A stretch of 64,000 nucleotides of DNA from Pseudohaliea sp964438205 (lineage in GTDB: Bacteria > Pseudomonadota > Gammaproteobacteria > Pseudomonadales > Halieaceae): assembly GCA_964438205.1 (NCBI GenBank), contig CAYTJQ010000003.1:1-64000 (forward strand). Reading direction: 5' to 3'. Of the stretch, positions 35,962-44,502 are shown piece after piece. Below the pieces are notes generated by a model that searched no databases, was not told where the DNA came from, and saw nothing but the letters and a program-made list of their open reading frames with translations. Every line of letters begins with the position of its first letter. Position 1 is the first letter of the stretch. The position numbers and the translations under genes were made by a program.

Positions 35962-36948
35962 ATGAGGCAACGAAACACCGCCGCAGCAGCCCTGACCGCC
36001 TGCCTGTTAGCAATACCGGTACTGGCAGACGACCTTCCCGATACCGTGGAGCACCCCATGGTCGAGCGTTACCCGGGGCAGGCGCTTCGCTGGCAGACCA
36101 TCGACAACTACCGCGAGTTCCGCCTTCCCGTCGGTCCCGTCACCGGCTACCGCCACATCGACGACTGGGTCGACACGGCAGGCCGGGTGACCCGGACCTT
36201 CTACGCGCTGGAAGGCAGCGGGCGCACCTGGTCCGAGGTGTACCTCAACTACCGCGGCGCCTTCGCGGCGGAAGGCTTCGAGATCCTGGCCGAGGGCTCC
36301 TCCGAGGACCGCAAGGGGCCCGCCGTCGGCGGCCGCCAGTGGCTGGAGATCTACCTGCGCAGCAACCCCGCCGGGACGGACGGCGAGGTCGGCACGCTGG
36401 CGGCGGGCACCTCCACCGCCGGCGGCCAGGGCGCCTTCGTGGCGACGCGGGACCGGGCGGCCGGACCCGTCTACGTGGTCGTCACCGTGGAACAGCACGC
36501 AGCGGACTACATCGGTACCCTCGTCGACATCGTGGAAGTGGAACGCGCCGAGACGGGCCTGGTGGCCGTGGACCCGGAAGCGATCGGCCGGGACCTGGAG
36601 GAGAAGGGCCGGGTCGTGCTCGACGGCCTCTACTTCGACTTCGACAGCCCGACCCTGCAACCGCGCTCCACCGAGGCGCTCGAAAACATCGCCCGCTACC
36701 TCGATGCAAATCCTGGCCGCGCGTTCTACGTGGTAGGGCACACGGACGCCCGCGGCTCCCTGGGCTACAACCGCGAACTCAGCCAGGCGCGGGCCCAGGC
36801 GGTCGTCGACGCCCTGGTCAACGACCACGGCGTCGCCCGGGAGCGCCTCGACGCCGCCGGCGTCGGCCCCCTGGTCCCGGTCTTCAGCAACGCCGACGAC
36901 GCCGGCAGGGAGCGCAACCGCCGCGTGGAACTCGTCGAGCGCCTGTGA
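35962..36948 (+). CDS. OmpA-family outer-membrane protein with N-terminal DUF4892-like domain
   Basis: A 328-residue secreted protein. A signal peptide covers about 1-22 (ends LAIPVLADD). Residues about 25-190 resemble DUF4892, beginning VERYPGQAL. Residues about 210-328 are an OmpA-type peptidoglycan-binding domain: YFDFDSPTLQPRSTEAL, then VVGHTDARGSLGYNRELSQARA and NRRVELVE. It would anchor an outer-membrane or periplasmic domain to the cell wall. ATG 35962 begins the signal peptide. Its stop overlaps the GTG of the CIA30-like gene (GTGA). Confidence 0.8.
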   Translation: MRQRNTAAAALTACLLAIPVLADDLPDTVEHPMVERYPGQALRWQTIDNYREFRLPVGPVTGYRHIDDWVDTAGRVTRTFYALEGSGRTWSEVYLNYRGAFAAEGFEILAEGSSEDRKGPAVGGRQWLEIYLRSNPAGTDGEVGTLAAGTSTAGGQGAFVATRDRAAGPVYVVVTVEQHAADYIGTLVDIVEVERAETGLVAVDPEAIGRDLEEKGRVVLDGLYFDFDSPTLQPRSTEALENIARYLDANPGRAFYVVGHTDARGSLGYNRELSQARAQAVVDALVNDHGVARERLDAAGVGPLVPVFSNADDAGRERNRRVELVERL

Positions 36949-37448
36949 CGGCCGGCGTCATCGACGACCTCAGCGGCGACCCGCCCGGTGGCGGCCGCTG
37001 GGCCTGTGTCGCCGACGCGGTCATGGGCGGGGTCTCGGGCGGGCAGCTGCGCACGGAGAACGTCGCCGGCCGCCCCGCCCGGCACCTGACCGGCACCGTC
37101 AGCCTCGCCAACAACGGCGGCTTCCTGCAGATGGCCATCGATCTCGCCGCGGACGGCGGCAGCGTGGATGCGAGCGCGTTCACCGGGCTCGCGCTGGCCG
37201 TCTGCGGCGACGATCAGGAATACGGCCTGCACCTGCGCACGGACGACGTCCGGCGCCCCTGGCAGAGCTACCGGGCCCGCTTCCGGGCACCGGGCGCCTG
37301 GACCACCGTCACCCTGCCCTTCAGCCGCTTTGCCCCGCATCGCCTCGACGCCCCTCTGGACCTTTCCCGGCTGCGCCGCATCGGCCTGGTGGCCATCGGC
37401 CGGCCCGGGCCCGTGGACCTCGCCCTCGGCGACCTGCGCTTCTATTGA
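36945..37448 (+). CDS. CIA30-like (NADH:ubiquinone oxidoreductase assembly factor 30 family) protein
   Basis: A 167-residue soluble protein whose pattern is that of bacterial CIA30-domain proteins: ADAVMGGVSGGQL near 27-38, then VSLANNGGFLQM, and a beta-rich carbohydrate-binding-like fold. In mitochondria CIA30 helps assemble complex I; bacterial relatives have no settled role. GTG 36945 overlaps the stop of the OmpA-like gene (GTGA), so the two are coupled. No signal peptide is seen. Confidence 0.75.
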   Translation: MTAGVIDDLSGDPPGGGRWACVADAVMGGVSGGQLRTENVAGRPARHLTGTVSLANNGGFLQMAIDLAADGGSVDASAFTGLALAVCGDDQEYGLHLRTDDVRRPWQSYRARFRAPGAWTTVTLPFSRFAPHRLDAPLDLSRLRRIGLVAIGRPGPVDLALGDLRFY

Positions 37449-37482
37449 AGGGGCGAAGCAACCCCGCCTTCACGGCGCCACC

Positions 37483-37502
37483 TCCTATGGCCTAACATAG
37501 GA
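37483..37502. terminator. Hairpin after the CIA30-like gene
   Basis: TCCTATG (37483-37489) and CATAGGA (37496-37502) form a perfect 7-bp stem with a six-base loop, 35 bases after the CIA30-like stop and 66 before the aldolase start. No U tract follows, so it may be a terminator or an RNA element of the aldolase leader. Confidence 0.4.
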
Positions 37503-37567
37503 CCGCGGGGCCGAGGCGTTTATCCTGGGCCCCGATCCCCCAGCCACCACCAGGACGGAAAACACCC

Positions 37568-38461
37568 GTGAGCCAAGTCGACGAACAACGCGAGAAAATC
37601 CGCAGCGCCACCGGCTTCATCGCCGCCCTCGACCAGAGCGGGGGCAGCACCCCGAAGGCCCTGCGCCTCTACGGTATCGAGGAGGACGCCTGGTCCACGG
37701 ACGCCGAGATGTTCGACCTCGTGCACGCCATGCGCACGCGGATCATGACCGCCGACGCCTTCGACGGCGACCGCATCCTCGGCGCCATCCTCTTCGAGGA
37801 CACCATGGACCGGGAGGTCCTGGGGCGGCCGACGGCCGAGTACCTGTGGGGCGTCAAGCACGTCGTGCCCTTCCTCAAGGTCGACAAGGGCCTCGACGAG
37901 CCCGCCGACGGCGTGCAGCGCATGAAGCCCATGCCGGGGCTCGAGGCCCTGCTCACCCGCGCGGTCGGGGCCGGTATCTTCGGCACCAAGATGCGCTCGG
38001 TAATCAAGGAAGCGAACGATGCCGGTATCGATGCCGTGGTCGCGCAGCAGTTCGAGGTCGCCGGCCAGATCATCGACGCCGGCCTCGTACCCATCGTCGA
38101 GCCGGAAGTGGACATCCACTGCCCCGCCAAGGCCGCCGCCGAGCAGCGGCTGAAGGCGGGTATCCTGGCCGCGCTGGACCAGCTCGGCGAGGGCCGGCAG
38201 GTCATGCTCAAGCTGACCCTGCCGGAAGAAGACGGCTTCTACAGCGACTGCGTCGCCCACCCGGCGGTTCTCCGGGTCGTGGCGCTGTCCGGCGGCTACA
38301 GCCGCGCCGAGGCCAACGAGCGTCTCGCCCGCAACCCGGGCGTGGTCGCCAGCTTCTCCCGCGCCCTGACCGAGGGGCTCTCCGCCCGGCAGAGCGACGA
38401 GGCGTTCAACGCTGCGCTCGACCGGTCCATCCAGAGCATCTACGACGCCTCGGCGACCTAG
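37568..38461 (+). CDS. fda: Class I fructose-bisphosphate aldolase
   Basis: A 297-residue class I (Schiff-base) aldolase that cleaves or forms fructose 1,6-bisphosphate in glycolysis and gluconeogenesis. Characteristic blocks are GFIAALDQSGGSTPKAL (about 17-33), GAILFEDTMDREV, VPFLKVDKGL, VPIVEPEVDIH (aldolase barrel strand) and QVMLKLTLPE, holding the active lysines. This short bacterial class I form is about 295 residues, as here. GTG 37568 begins the protein. A route that ends in triose or pyruvate, as 3-hydroxypropionate pathways do, needs such an enzyme to make hexose, though the link is general. Confidence 0.9.
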   Translation: MSQVDEQREKIRSATGFIAALDQSGGSTPKALRLYGIEEDAWSTDAEMFDLVHAMRTRIMTADAFDGDRILGAILFEDTMDREVLGRPTAEYLWGVKHVVPFLKVDKGLDEPADGVQRMKPMPGLEALLTRAVGAGIFGTKMRSVIKEANDAGIDAVVAQQFEVAGQIIDAGLVPIVEPEVDIHCPAKAAAEQRLKAGILAALDQLGEGRQVMLKLTLPEEDGFYSDCVAHPAVLRVVALSGGYSRAEANERLARNPGVVASFSRALTEGLSARQSDEAFNAALDRSIQSIYDASAT

Positions 38462-38483
38462 CCGTCAGGCTGAAGAACCTCCA

Positions 38484-38505
38484 GGCGCGGCGTCTTAGCC
38501 GCGCC
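38484..38505. terminator. Hairpin between convergent fda and ogt genes
   Basis: GGCGCGGC (38484-38491) and GCCGCGCC (38498-38505) pair over 8 bp with a six-base loop. The loop contains the TAA stop of the minus-strand ogt gene. It lies 22 bases after the fda stop and could end both transcripts, though no U tract is present. Confidence 0.45.
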
Positions 38506-38959
38506 AGCCCTCCAGCTCCAGCAGCCAGCGCTTGCGTGCCATGCCGCCGGCGTAGCCGGTGAGGCTGCCGTCCGCGCCGATCACCCGGTGGCAGGGGACC
38601 ACGATGGGCAGCGGGTTGCGGCCGTTGGCCGCACCGACGGCGCGCACCGCCCGGGGCCGGCCCAGGTCGCGGGCGAGGTCACCGTAGCTGCGGGTCTCGC
38701 CGAAGGGGATGGCCGCGAGCGCCGCCCACACGGTCTCCTGGAACGCCGTCCCGGCAGCCGCCAGGGGCAGGTCAAAGGCGCGGCGCCGACCCGCGAAGTA
38801 TTCGCCCAGCTGCGCCACGGCGCGGCGGAGCACGGGCGTGTCGCCCGCGGGCAGGCACTCGACGTGTGTTCCGGGGAAGGCGATCCGCTCGAGCAGCCCG
38901 TCGCGGGCAATCAGCTGCAGGGAGCCCAGGGGGGTTGCCAGGATGGCCGCACTCAGCAT
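38495..38959 (-). CDS. ogt: Methylated-DNA-protein-cysteine S-methyltransferase
   Basis: A 154-residue suicide enzyme that moves the alkyl group from O6-alkylguanine in DNA onto its own cysteine. The active site PCHRVIG is present near residue 115, in the context VGAANGRNPLPIVVPCHRVIGADGS. Length fits Ogt/MGMT. ATG 38959 is chosen because GAGGAAA sits seven bases upstream; a longer reading begins at 38980. It is convergent with the aldolase gene and not obviously linked to it. Confidence 0.9.
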   Translation of the reverse strand: MLSAAILATPLGSLQLIARDGLLERIAFPGTHVECLPAGDTPVLRRAVAQLGEYFAGRRRAFDLPLAAAGTAFQETVWAALAAIPFGETRSYGDLARDLGRPRAVRAVGAANGRNPLPIVVPCHRVIGADGSLTGYAGGMARKRWLLELEGWRG

Positions 38960-38993
38960 GACGGTTTCCTCCGCGCGCATCGTTCCCTGTAGC

Positions 38994-39587
38994 TTAGCCC
39001 GAAACGGCCACCTGCGCGCGGTAGTGGCGACGCCAGCTGAAAAAACCGACGGTTACGATCACGAGGTATGCCGCGAACAGCGCCGCTGTCAGCTTCAGCC
39101 CTCGGTCGAGGTAGAGCACGATGCTCACCCCGTCGACGACGATCCAGTACAGCCAGTTCTCCAGGATCTTCCGCGCCACCATCCACGTGGTGACGATCGC
39201 CCCCCAGGTGGTGAAGGCGTCGAGATACGGCAGCGCGGCATCGGTGTAGCGGGTCAGAAGTGCCCCGGACAGGACGGACAGCACGAGGACGCCGGTAATG
39301 GCGAGGAAGTGATCCCGCGGCCCGAAGCGGCTGATCGCCAGGGTGCCGGCTTCACCGGGGCGCTTCCACTGCCACCAGCCGTAGACCGCCATGCCCAGGT
39401 AGTACACCTGCAGCGCCGACTCCAGGTACAGGCGGACCTGCCAGAAAAGCACGAGGAAGATCGCCGTGCTGGCAAAGGCGGCATACCAGCACCAGAGGCT
39501 TTCCCGGGCCGCTAGCAGCAGGTACGCGATGCCGAGGACGACGGCGAGCGCCTCCCAGGAGGCGAGCCATTGCCAGGCGGCCGCCAC
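38994..39587 (-). CDS. PnuC-family vitamin (NMN-riboside or thiamine) transporter
   Basis: A 197-residue inner-membrane protein with about seven membrane segments and the aromatic-rich PnuC features SLWCWYAAFASTAIFL, YGWWQWKRPGE and ILENWLYWIVVDGVSI. PnuC proteins take up nicotinamide riboside by facilitated diffusion; the PnuT subgroup takes up thiamine. The neighbouring gene 39591-39851, three bases upstream, is a thiamine-binding-type protein, which favours thiamine here. GTG 39587 is the start. Confidence 0.82.
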   Translation of the reverse strand: MAAAWQWLASWEALAVVLGIAYLLLAARESLWCWYAAFASTAIFLVLFWQVRLYLESALQVYYLGMAVYGWWQWKRPGEAGTLAISRFGPRDHFLAITGVLVLSVLSGALLTRYTDAALPYLDAFTTWGAIVTTWMVARKILENWLYWIVVDGVSIVLYLDRGLKLTAALFAAYLVIVTVGFFSWRRHYRAQVAVSG

Positions 39588-39590
39588 CGG

Positions 39591-39851
39591 TCAGGGCGCC
39601 GCGTCGATCGCCAGCGCGCCGGGAATGAACTTGCACACGAGCACCTGCTTGCCGCAGCGCTCCGCGCTGGCCCGCAGGGCGCGGGCCACGGTGGTCATCA
39701 CCGCGTCGAAGTCGCCGCGCAGCTGGGTGCTCATGGCGTTGGTCACCACCGTGAGCCCGGCTTCGCCGGCCAGGTCGTCGATGAGCGCGCGGATCGGTGG
39801 CTCGTAATCCTCGCGCAGCGGGTAGAGGCTGAGTTCGGCAGTCAGTTCCAT
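39591..39851 (-). CDS. MTH1187/YkoF-family (thiamine-binding-type) small protein
   Basis: An 86-residue single-domain ferredoxin-like protein of the MTH1187/YkoF group. It begins with ELSLYPLREDYEPPI and has the family's TNAMSTQLRGDFDAV segment. YkoF-type proteins bind thiamine or hydroxymethylpyrimidine. ATG 39851 leads a two-gene unit with a PnuC-family transporter, four bases apart. I see no TPP riboswitch in the leader. Direct binding of thiamine is inferred from the family. Confidence 0.7.
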   Translation of the reverse strand: MELTAELSLYPLREDYEPPIRALIDDLAGEAGLTVVTNAMSTQLRGDFDAVMTTVARALRASAERCGKQVLVCKFIPGALAIDAAP

Positions 39852-40109
39852 GGGGTGTTCCGGGCTTGTTGCGGGTCGCCAGTATAGCGGCAGCAGCGAG
39901 CCGCTTCAGGCCTCGGCGAACATCGCGTCGGGCAGCCGTGCTTCCCACGACACATGAAAAGTTGCAAGCTAGTGCGTATCCGCGAAACCAGCTCGGCTTG
40001 CCCGACCACGCGATCGCGCGCGATAAGTTCACGGTCGCCAACCATGCGCTGGAAAGCCAACGGCCTTCGGCACGGACTGGAGCCTGAACAACGCACAAGG
40101 GGGGACGTT
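39852..40109. promoter_or_regulatory. Divergent spacer with candidate promoters
   Basis: Between the thiamine-type gene and the secreted protein. For the minus strand, TATACT (reverse complement of 39891-39896) lies about 40 bases before the ATG at 39851. For the plus strand, TTGCCC (39998-40003) and GATAAG (40022-40027) are separated by 18 bases and lie about 85 bases before the start of the next gene. Both are readings by eye. Confidence 0.3.
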
Positions 40110-41960
40110 GTGAAAGCCATCATGCCAGGAGCGCTGAGCTGGTACTCGCCGGCCCCTGCGGCTATCGTCCTGTCTCTTGCGACCCTCCTGTTCGCCAGTG
40201 CCCTACCCACCCGGGCCGACGGAAAAATCTGGGATTCCGACCAAGCCGTTGAGCGGAAAGTAGGCGGGGTCGACGTATTTATGGCAAGGAACTTTGCGCG
40301 CGACGCGGAGCCGGGGGCTTTTTCCGTCATTGCCACGGAACGAGAGACGAGTATCAGAGGTATTTTTCGAGGGGTGTGCTCGCCAGTGGTCGCGGTCGAT
40401 ATCAAGCTGACCGACGCCCGCAAGGTCGATTTGAGCCGCTTTGCAGAAACCCGCCGCGGCGCCGATTTACCCATCGACGCAACCCTGAGGGCCATGGGCG
40501 AGTCACTGCTCGAGCAGTGCGAGCAACTACAGGTCATCCGGCTCAGCTTCGACGCCATCAACGAACGCCAGCGCGACTACGCGTATGCCGGTACGCTGAC
40601 CAGGGCCAACGGCTGGCAGCTACAGGACGGCAGAATAGCCACGGACTACGACAGCGCCTACACCTTCAGCCTGCTCATGCGCAGCCCCTTCAGCCCGGCC
40701 GGCGTTCGCTACAAGGGCGGTTGCGAAAACAAACCCACGCTTTTGCTCGAGGCAATCTACCAGAACAACACGGAGCGGGCCGCCGCAGAGCCCATCCCCA
40801 TGAGCGAATACGCGTTCATCGCGCCGAGGATAGCCAGCGCCTATGCCAGCGAATGCCCGGGCGTGACACGCATACGCTATGCGTTGAATCCCATGCCCGA
40901 AAACTATCAATGCAAGGCGGACGGCGACTGCTTTATGGAAGCCGTACACACCCCTGCCGCAGACAAGGTCTGGACCGTCAGCAAACAGCAGTTTGCATTG
41001 AAGGAATACAACAATCCCATCGCCGATGCCCGGGATATGTTCGAAGTGCTTGCCGCAGGCCGCTTTGACATCCTCGCGGACTACGACGGCTTCTTCCGCT
41101 TCTACTTTGAAAACTGGTTTGGCGCGTATTCCGACATGTGCAAAGCGCACATAAAAAACCCCGTGGGCCGCAAGACGCAGATCGTCGAGCGCACCTACGA
41201 TAACGGCGTACTGATCGACGAGGATTTTGGCGCAGAAAGGCTGATCGTGATCGAGAGCGCCTATGCCGACGACTACGACCGCTACTTCGGCTCTGCAAAA
41301 GCCTGGGCCACGACCTACGTACTCAACAAGGTAATGAAGCAGCAAAATAGTGCCCGGGGACCGGTCGACGCGGTGTTCGGCAGCTTCGGTTTCCTGACGG
41401 GCACCATCGATCAGCTCGAAGACATCACTCGCGACAGTTGCAGGGACGACAAGCTGCTCACGGCGCAGACGAACATGATCAGCTACGCGCGCAAGCAGCC
41501 CGCCGCCATTACTGACAGGTACACCACCAGCAAGAAGCCACTCATCAAGTACCCGGACAACGGGCCATCGGCCCCCGACTTTACGGCCGCGCTCCAGGAG
41601 CGCCGTCGCCAGGCCGAACAGGCAGTTCGTCAACGCAACCAGATCGGGACGATGGAGGACTGGCAGCAGCGCCAGGTGAACGGCGAGGATGATGCTCAGG
41701 CACGGGAAGGAACAGATGACAACAGCTCAGAGGCGTCGGCGCCCACGGCCGCAGCAGGCGACAGCGCAAAGCAGTTCCAGAGCCGGGAGCAGCTCGTCCA
41801 GGACCAGCAACGCCGCGTCAACGCCAAGCTGCAGGAGTTCCAGCAGCGCATGATGAAGGCGGGCAATCCCGGCGAACGCCAGGCGATACAGCGGGAGATG
41901 CAGGACTACTTCGCGACCATCCAGCAACAGTTGCAGCAGGAATTGCAGGCATTCGACTGA
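40110..41960 (+). CDS. Large secreted protein with Gln-rich C-terminus, unknown
   Basis: A 616-residue protein. GTG 40110 has AGGGGGGA upstream, and a signal peptide (about 10-37, ending ALPTRADG) directs export. The central part (about 45-460) is mixed alpha/beta with a block of cysteines (near 90, 137, 205, 250, 268 and 273). The C-terminal 140 residues are Gln/Arg/Glu-rich and probably coiled coil (QEFQQRMM, then QQQLQQELQ). I recognise no family. Codon use is less GC-biased than its neighbours, with more A and T, so recent acquisition is possible. It stands alone on its strand. Confidence 0.65.
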   Translation: MKAIMPGALSWYSPAPAAIVLSLATLLFASALPTRADGKIWDSDQAVERKVGGVDVFMARNFARDAEPGAFSVIATERETSIRGIFRGVCSPVVAVDIKLTDARKVDLSRFAETRRGADLPIDATLRAMGESLLEQCEQLQVIRLSFDAINERQRDYAYAGTLTRANGWQLQDGRIATDYDSAYTFSLLMRSPFSPAGVRYKGGCENKPTLLLEAIYQNNTERAAAEPIPMSEYAFIAPRIASAYASECPGVTRIRYALNPMPENYQCKADGDCFMEAVHTPAADKVWTVSKQQFALKEYNNPIADARDMFEVLAAGRFDILADYDGFFRFYFENWFGAYSDMCKAHIKNPVGRKTQIVERTYDNGVLIDEDFGAERLIVIESAYADDYDRYFGSAKAWATTYVLNKVMKQQNSARGPVDAVFGSFGFLTGTIDQLEDITRDSCRDDKLLTAQTNMISYARKQPAAITDRYTTSKKPLIKYPDNGPSAPDFTAALQERRRQAEQAVRQRNQIGTMEDWQQRQVNGEDDAQAREGTDDNSSEASAPTAAAGDSAKQFQSREQLVQDQQRRVNAKLQEFQQRMMKAGNPGERQAIQREMQDYFATIQQQLQQELQAFD

Positions 41961-42033
41961 GCCTCGGGGCGATGCGACTGTCGCCGCCGCGCCCGTCGCG
42001 AGACCGCCGGGTCAGCCGCAGCGACCGACAGCG

Positions 42034-42921
42034 TCAGGCCTCAACGAGCGCGGCAGCCAGCAGCGGCGCCAGCTCCACGACGTTGCTCTCGTGCACGATC
42101 GAATCGGTGCTCAGCACCTCGCCCACGCCGGCCCCGGTGAGCACCGCCAGGGCGTCGCCCGCCAACAGGGCGTGGGTCACCGCCACATCGACGCGGGCCG
42201 CGCCCGCCGCGCGCAGCGCCCGGCAGGCTTCCGCCAGGGTGCGGCCGGTGCTCGCCACATCGTCGACGAGGACGACCGGGCGTCCGGCCACGGTGACAGT
42301 CGGCAGCTCGATAGCCACGGCGCGATCGCCGCTGCGGGTTTTTGCCGCCACCGCGTGCTCGAGGCCGGCACGGCGAGCGATGGCCCCGACCCACTGCGCG
42401 GACTCTTCATCCGGGCCGAGCAGGAGCGGCGCATCGTCGCGCGCGCCAAGAAGCGCCGCGAGCGGTTCCGCGGCGCTCAGCGCGAGGGCCCGCGGCACCG
42501 GGACCGCGTCCGCCAGAACCGGGGTGCGGTGCAGGTGCGGATCGACGGTGACGACGGTGTCGAAACAGCGCGCCAGTTCCCGGCCGATAATGCGCTGACT
42601 GACCGCCTCCCCGGGGTGGAAGGCCGTATCCTGGCGCAGGTAGCAGAGGTAGGGCGCCACCAGCGCCAGCGTTTCGGCGCCGAGTTCCCGGGCGGTCGCC
42701 GCCGCCAGCAGGAGCTCCACCAGCTTGTCGTTGGGCCGGTCGAAGCTGCGGCAGAACGCCACCCGGGGCGGCAGGGGCGTCGGCAGGCGCACCCGGCTTT
42801 CCCCGTCCGGGAAGCGGTGCACCTCGACCTCCGCATAGGCGACGCCGAGCGCAGCCGCCAGGCGCTGCGCCGGCGCGCGGTAGTCGGCGAAGCCGAGGAC
42901 GACGTCGGCGACCGCGCCCAC
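42034..42921 (-). CDS. Ribose-phosphate pyrophosphokinase-like enzyme (class III type)
   Basis: A 295-residue PRPP-synthetase family protein, shorter than the housekeeping Prs (about 315). It has the FPDGE motif (HRFPDGESRVRL, about 34-45) and the PRPP-binding loop VVLVDDVASTGRTL near 210-223, plus AAKTRSGD. It may make PRPP from ribose 5-phosphate or act on a related ribose phosphate. GTG 42921 begins directly after the stop of the phosphorylase gene, so the two are co-translated. Its pairing with an AMP phosphorylase points to ribose 1,5-bisphosphate or nucleotide salvage. Confidence 0.78.
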   Translation of the reverse strand: MGAVADVVLGFADYRAPAQRLAAALGVAYAEVEVHRFPDGESRVRLPTPLPPRVAFCRSFDRPNDKLVELLLAAATARELGAETLALVAPYLCYLRQDTAFHPGEAVSQRIIGRELARCFDTVVTVDPHLHRTPVLADAVPVPRALALSAAEPLAALLGARDDAPLLLGPDEESAQWVGAIARRAGLEHAVAAKTRSGDRAVAIELPTVTVAGRPVVLVDDVASTGRTLAEACRALRAAGAARVDVAVTHALLAGDALAVLTGAGVGEVLSTDSIVHESNVVELAPLLAAALVEA

Positions 42922-44445
42922 TCAGCCGTCCAGCGCCAGCACGAAGCCGCTGTCGGCCTCGGCAGCCTCGCAGGCAAAGGCAAAATCCGCCTCGAAGGCC
43001 GCGTGGATCGCGTAGAGGGGCTCGCCCGCGCGCACCGGGTCGCCGACCTTGCGGACCAGGTCGACCCCCGCGCCCTGGTCCAGCGGCGCGCCGGCCAGGC
43101 GGGCGATGCGCGCCAGCTGCAGGTTGTCGATCGCCGCCACCCTGCCGCCGCGGGGCGCGGCGATCTCGCGGCGCAGGCGCCCGGGCTCCGGCGGCGATGG
43201 GTTCACACCCTGCATCTCCATGATCGCCCGCATGCGCTCGAGGGCCCGGCCGGAATCGAGGATGTCCCGCGCGAGCACATAGCCCTGGCCACCGCGCACG
43301 TCGGGATCGAACTCGAGGATACGGCTGGCCAGCTGCAGCGCCTTCTCGCGCAGGTCCCGCGGCTGGTCCGGGTCGTTTTCCAGCACCTGCATGACGTCCC
43401 GGGCCTCGAGCACGGGCCCGATGCCGCGGCCGATGGGCTGCAGCCCGTCCGTGATGATCACCTCCACGTGCAAGCCCAGGCGGTCGCCGACGAACTCGAA
43501 CAGCTTGCGTAAGCGCAGTGCCTCGTTCTGGGTGCTGACCTTGGCCGTCGGTCCCATGGGGATGTCCACCAGCAGATGGGTGGCACCGGCGGCGAGTTTC
43601 TTGGCGAGGATCGAGGCCACGAGCTGCCCCGGGGAATCGAGGGACAGGGGCCGCTCCACCGCGATGAGGATGTCGTCCACGGGGGCCAGCCGCGAGGTAC
43701 CGCCCCAGGCCAGGCAGCCGCGCTGGGCGCGTACGACCTCGTTGAAGCGATGCGCGGTGAGCTCGACAGTGGCCAGCACCTCCATGGTGTCGGCGGTGCC
43801 GGCGGGGGAGGTGATGGCCCGGCTGGAGGTCTTGGGAATGAACATGCCGTGGGCGGCGACGATGGGCACCACGAGCATGCTGGTGCGGTTGCCGGGGATG
43901 CCGCCGATGCAGTGCTTGTCCGCGACCAGCGGCTCCTTCCAGTCGATGCGGTCGCCACTCTCGGCCATGGCGCGGGTGAGGTGCAGCACCTCGTCGCGCT
44001 CCATGCCGCCCTGGGTACAGGCCACCAGGAACGCCGCCATCTCGATCTTGGTATAGCGGTGCTCGCCGATCTCGCGGACGATAGCCCGGTAATCCGGGTA
44101 GCCGAGGGTCTCGCCGGCGATCTTGCGGTGCACCGCGCCGATGGAGCGCGGCGGCCGGGCGTGAGCGATGCGGGACGCCGCTCCCTCCGCAAGCCCCAGC
44201 TGCTGGAAGGCCTGCAGGCTGAGGCCGAGTTCATCCGGGCGGGTGATCGCCTCATCATCGACGACATTGAGCACCGCGAGCACCGGCTCGCCGCCGTCCG
44301 CGGGCGTGATCTCGACCTTGTTCAGGGCCTGGAAGCCGGCGCTGCGGTAGACGTGGCAATCCCGGTGCAGGAAGGCGACGTTCTCCCGGTAGGTATCGAT
44401 ACCGACGCGCCGCACGGTCAGCGTGTGGCGTCCGTCACCGGGCAT
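42922..44445 (-). CDS. AMP/thymidine phosphorylase-family protein (archaeal-type, about 507 aa)
   Basis: A 507-residue phosphorylase of the long form that includes archaeal AMP phosphorylase, which turns AMP and phosphate into ribose 1,5-bisphosphate and adenine. The family core SSRAITSPAGTADTME near 215-231 and KHCIGGIPGNRTSM near 185 bind phosphate and nucleotide. Plain bacterial DeoA is about 440 residues; the N-terminal 85-residue extension here (GDGRHTLTVRRVGI...) is the double-psi-barrel-like part of the AMP phosphorylase type. ATG 44445. It lies between the acyl-CoA synthetase and the PRPP-synthetase-like gene. Confidence 0.8.
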   Translation of the reverse strand: MPGDGRHTLTVRRVGIDTYRENVAFLHRDCHVYRSAGFQALNKVEITPADGGEPVLAVLNVVDDEAITRPDELGLSLQAFQQLGLAEGAASRIAHARPPRSIGAVHRKIAGETLGYPDYRAIVREIGEHRYTKIEMAAFLVACTQGGMERDEVLHLTRAMAESGDRIDWKEPLVADKHCIGGIPGNRTSMLVVPIVAAHGMFIPKTSSRAITSPAGTADTMEVLATVELTAHRFNEVVRAQRGCLAWGGTSRLAPVDDILIAVERPLSLDSPGQLVASILAKKLAAGATHLLVDIPMGPTAKVSTQNEALRLRKLFEFVGDRLGLHVEVIITDGLQPIGRGIGPVLEARDVMQVLENDPDQPRDLREKALQLASRILEFDPDVRGGQGYVLARDILDSGRALERMRAIMEMQGVNPSPPEPGRLRREIAAPRGGRVAAIDNLQLARIARLAGAPLDQGAGVDLVRKVGDPVRAGEPLYAIHAAFEADFAFACEAAEADSGFVLALDG

Positions 44446-44502
44446 GGCGGGATCCTTTCTCGGGCCTGGGGCGGCCAGCTTGCCGTGCCGGCGGCGTCCC
44501 GT

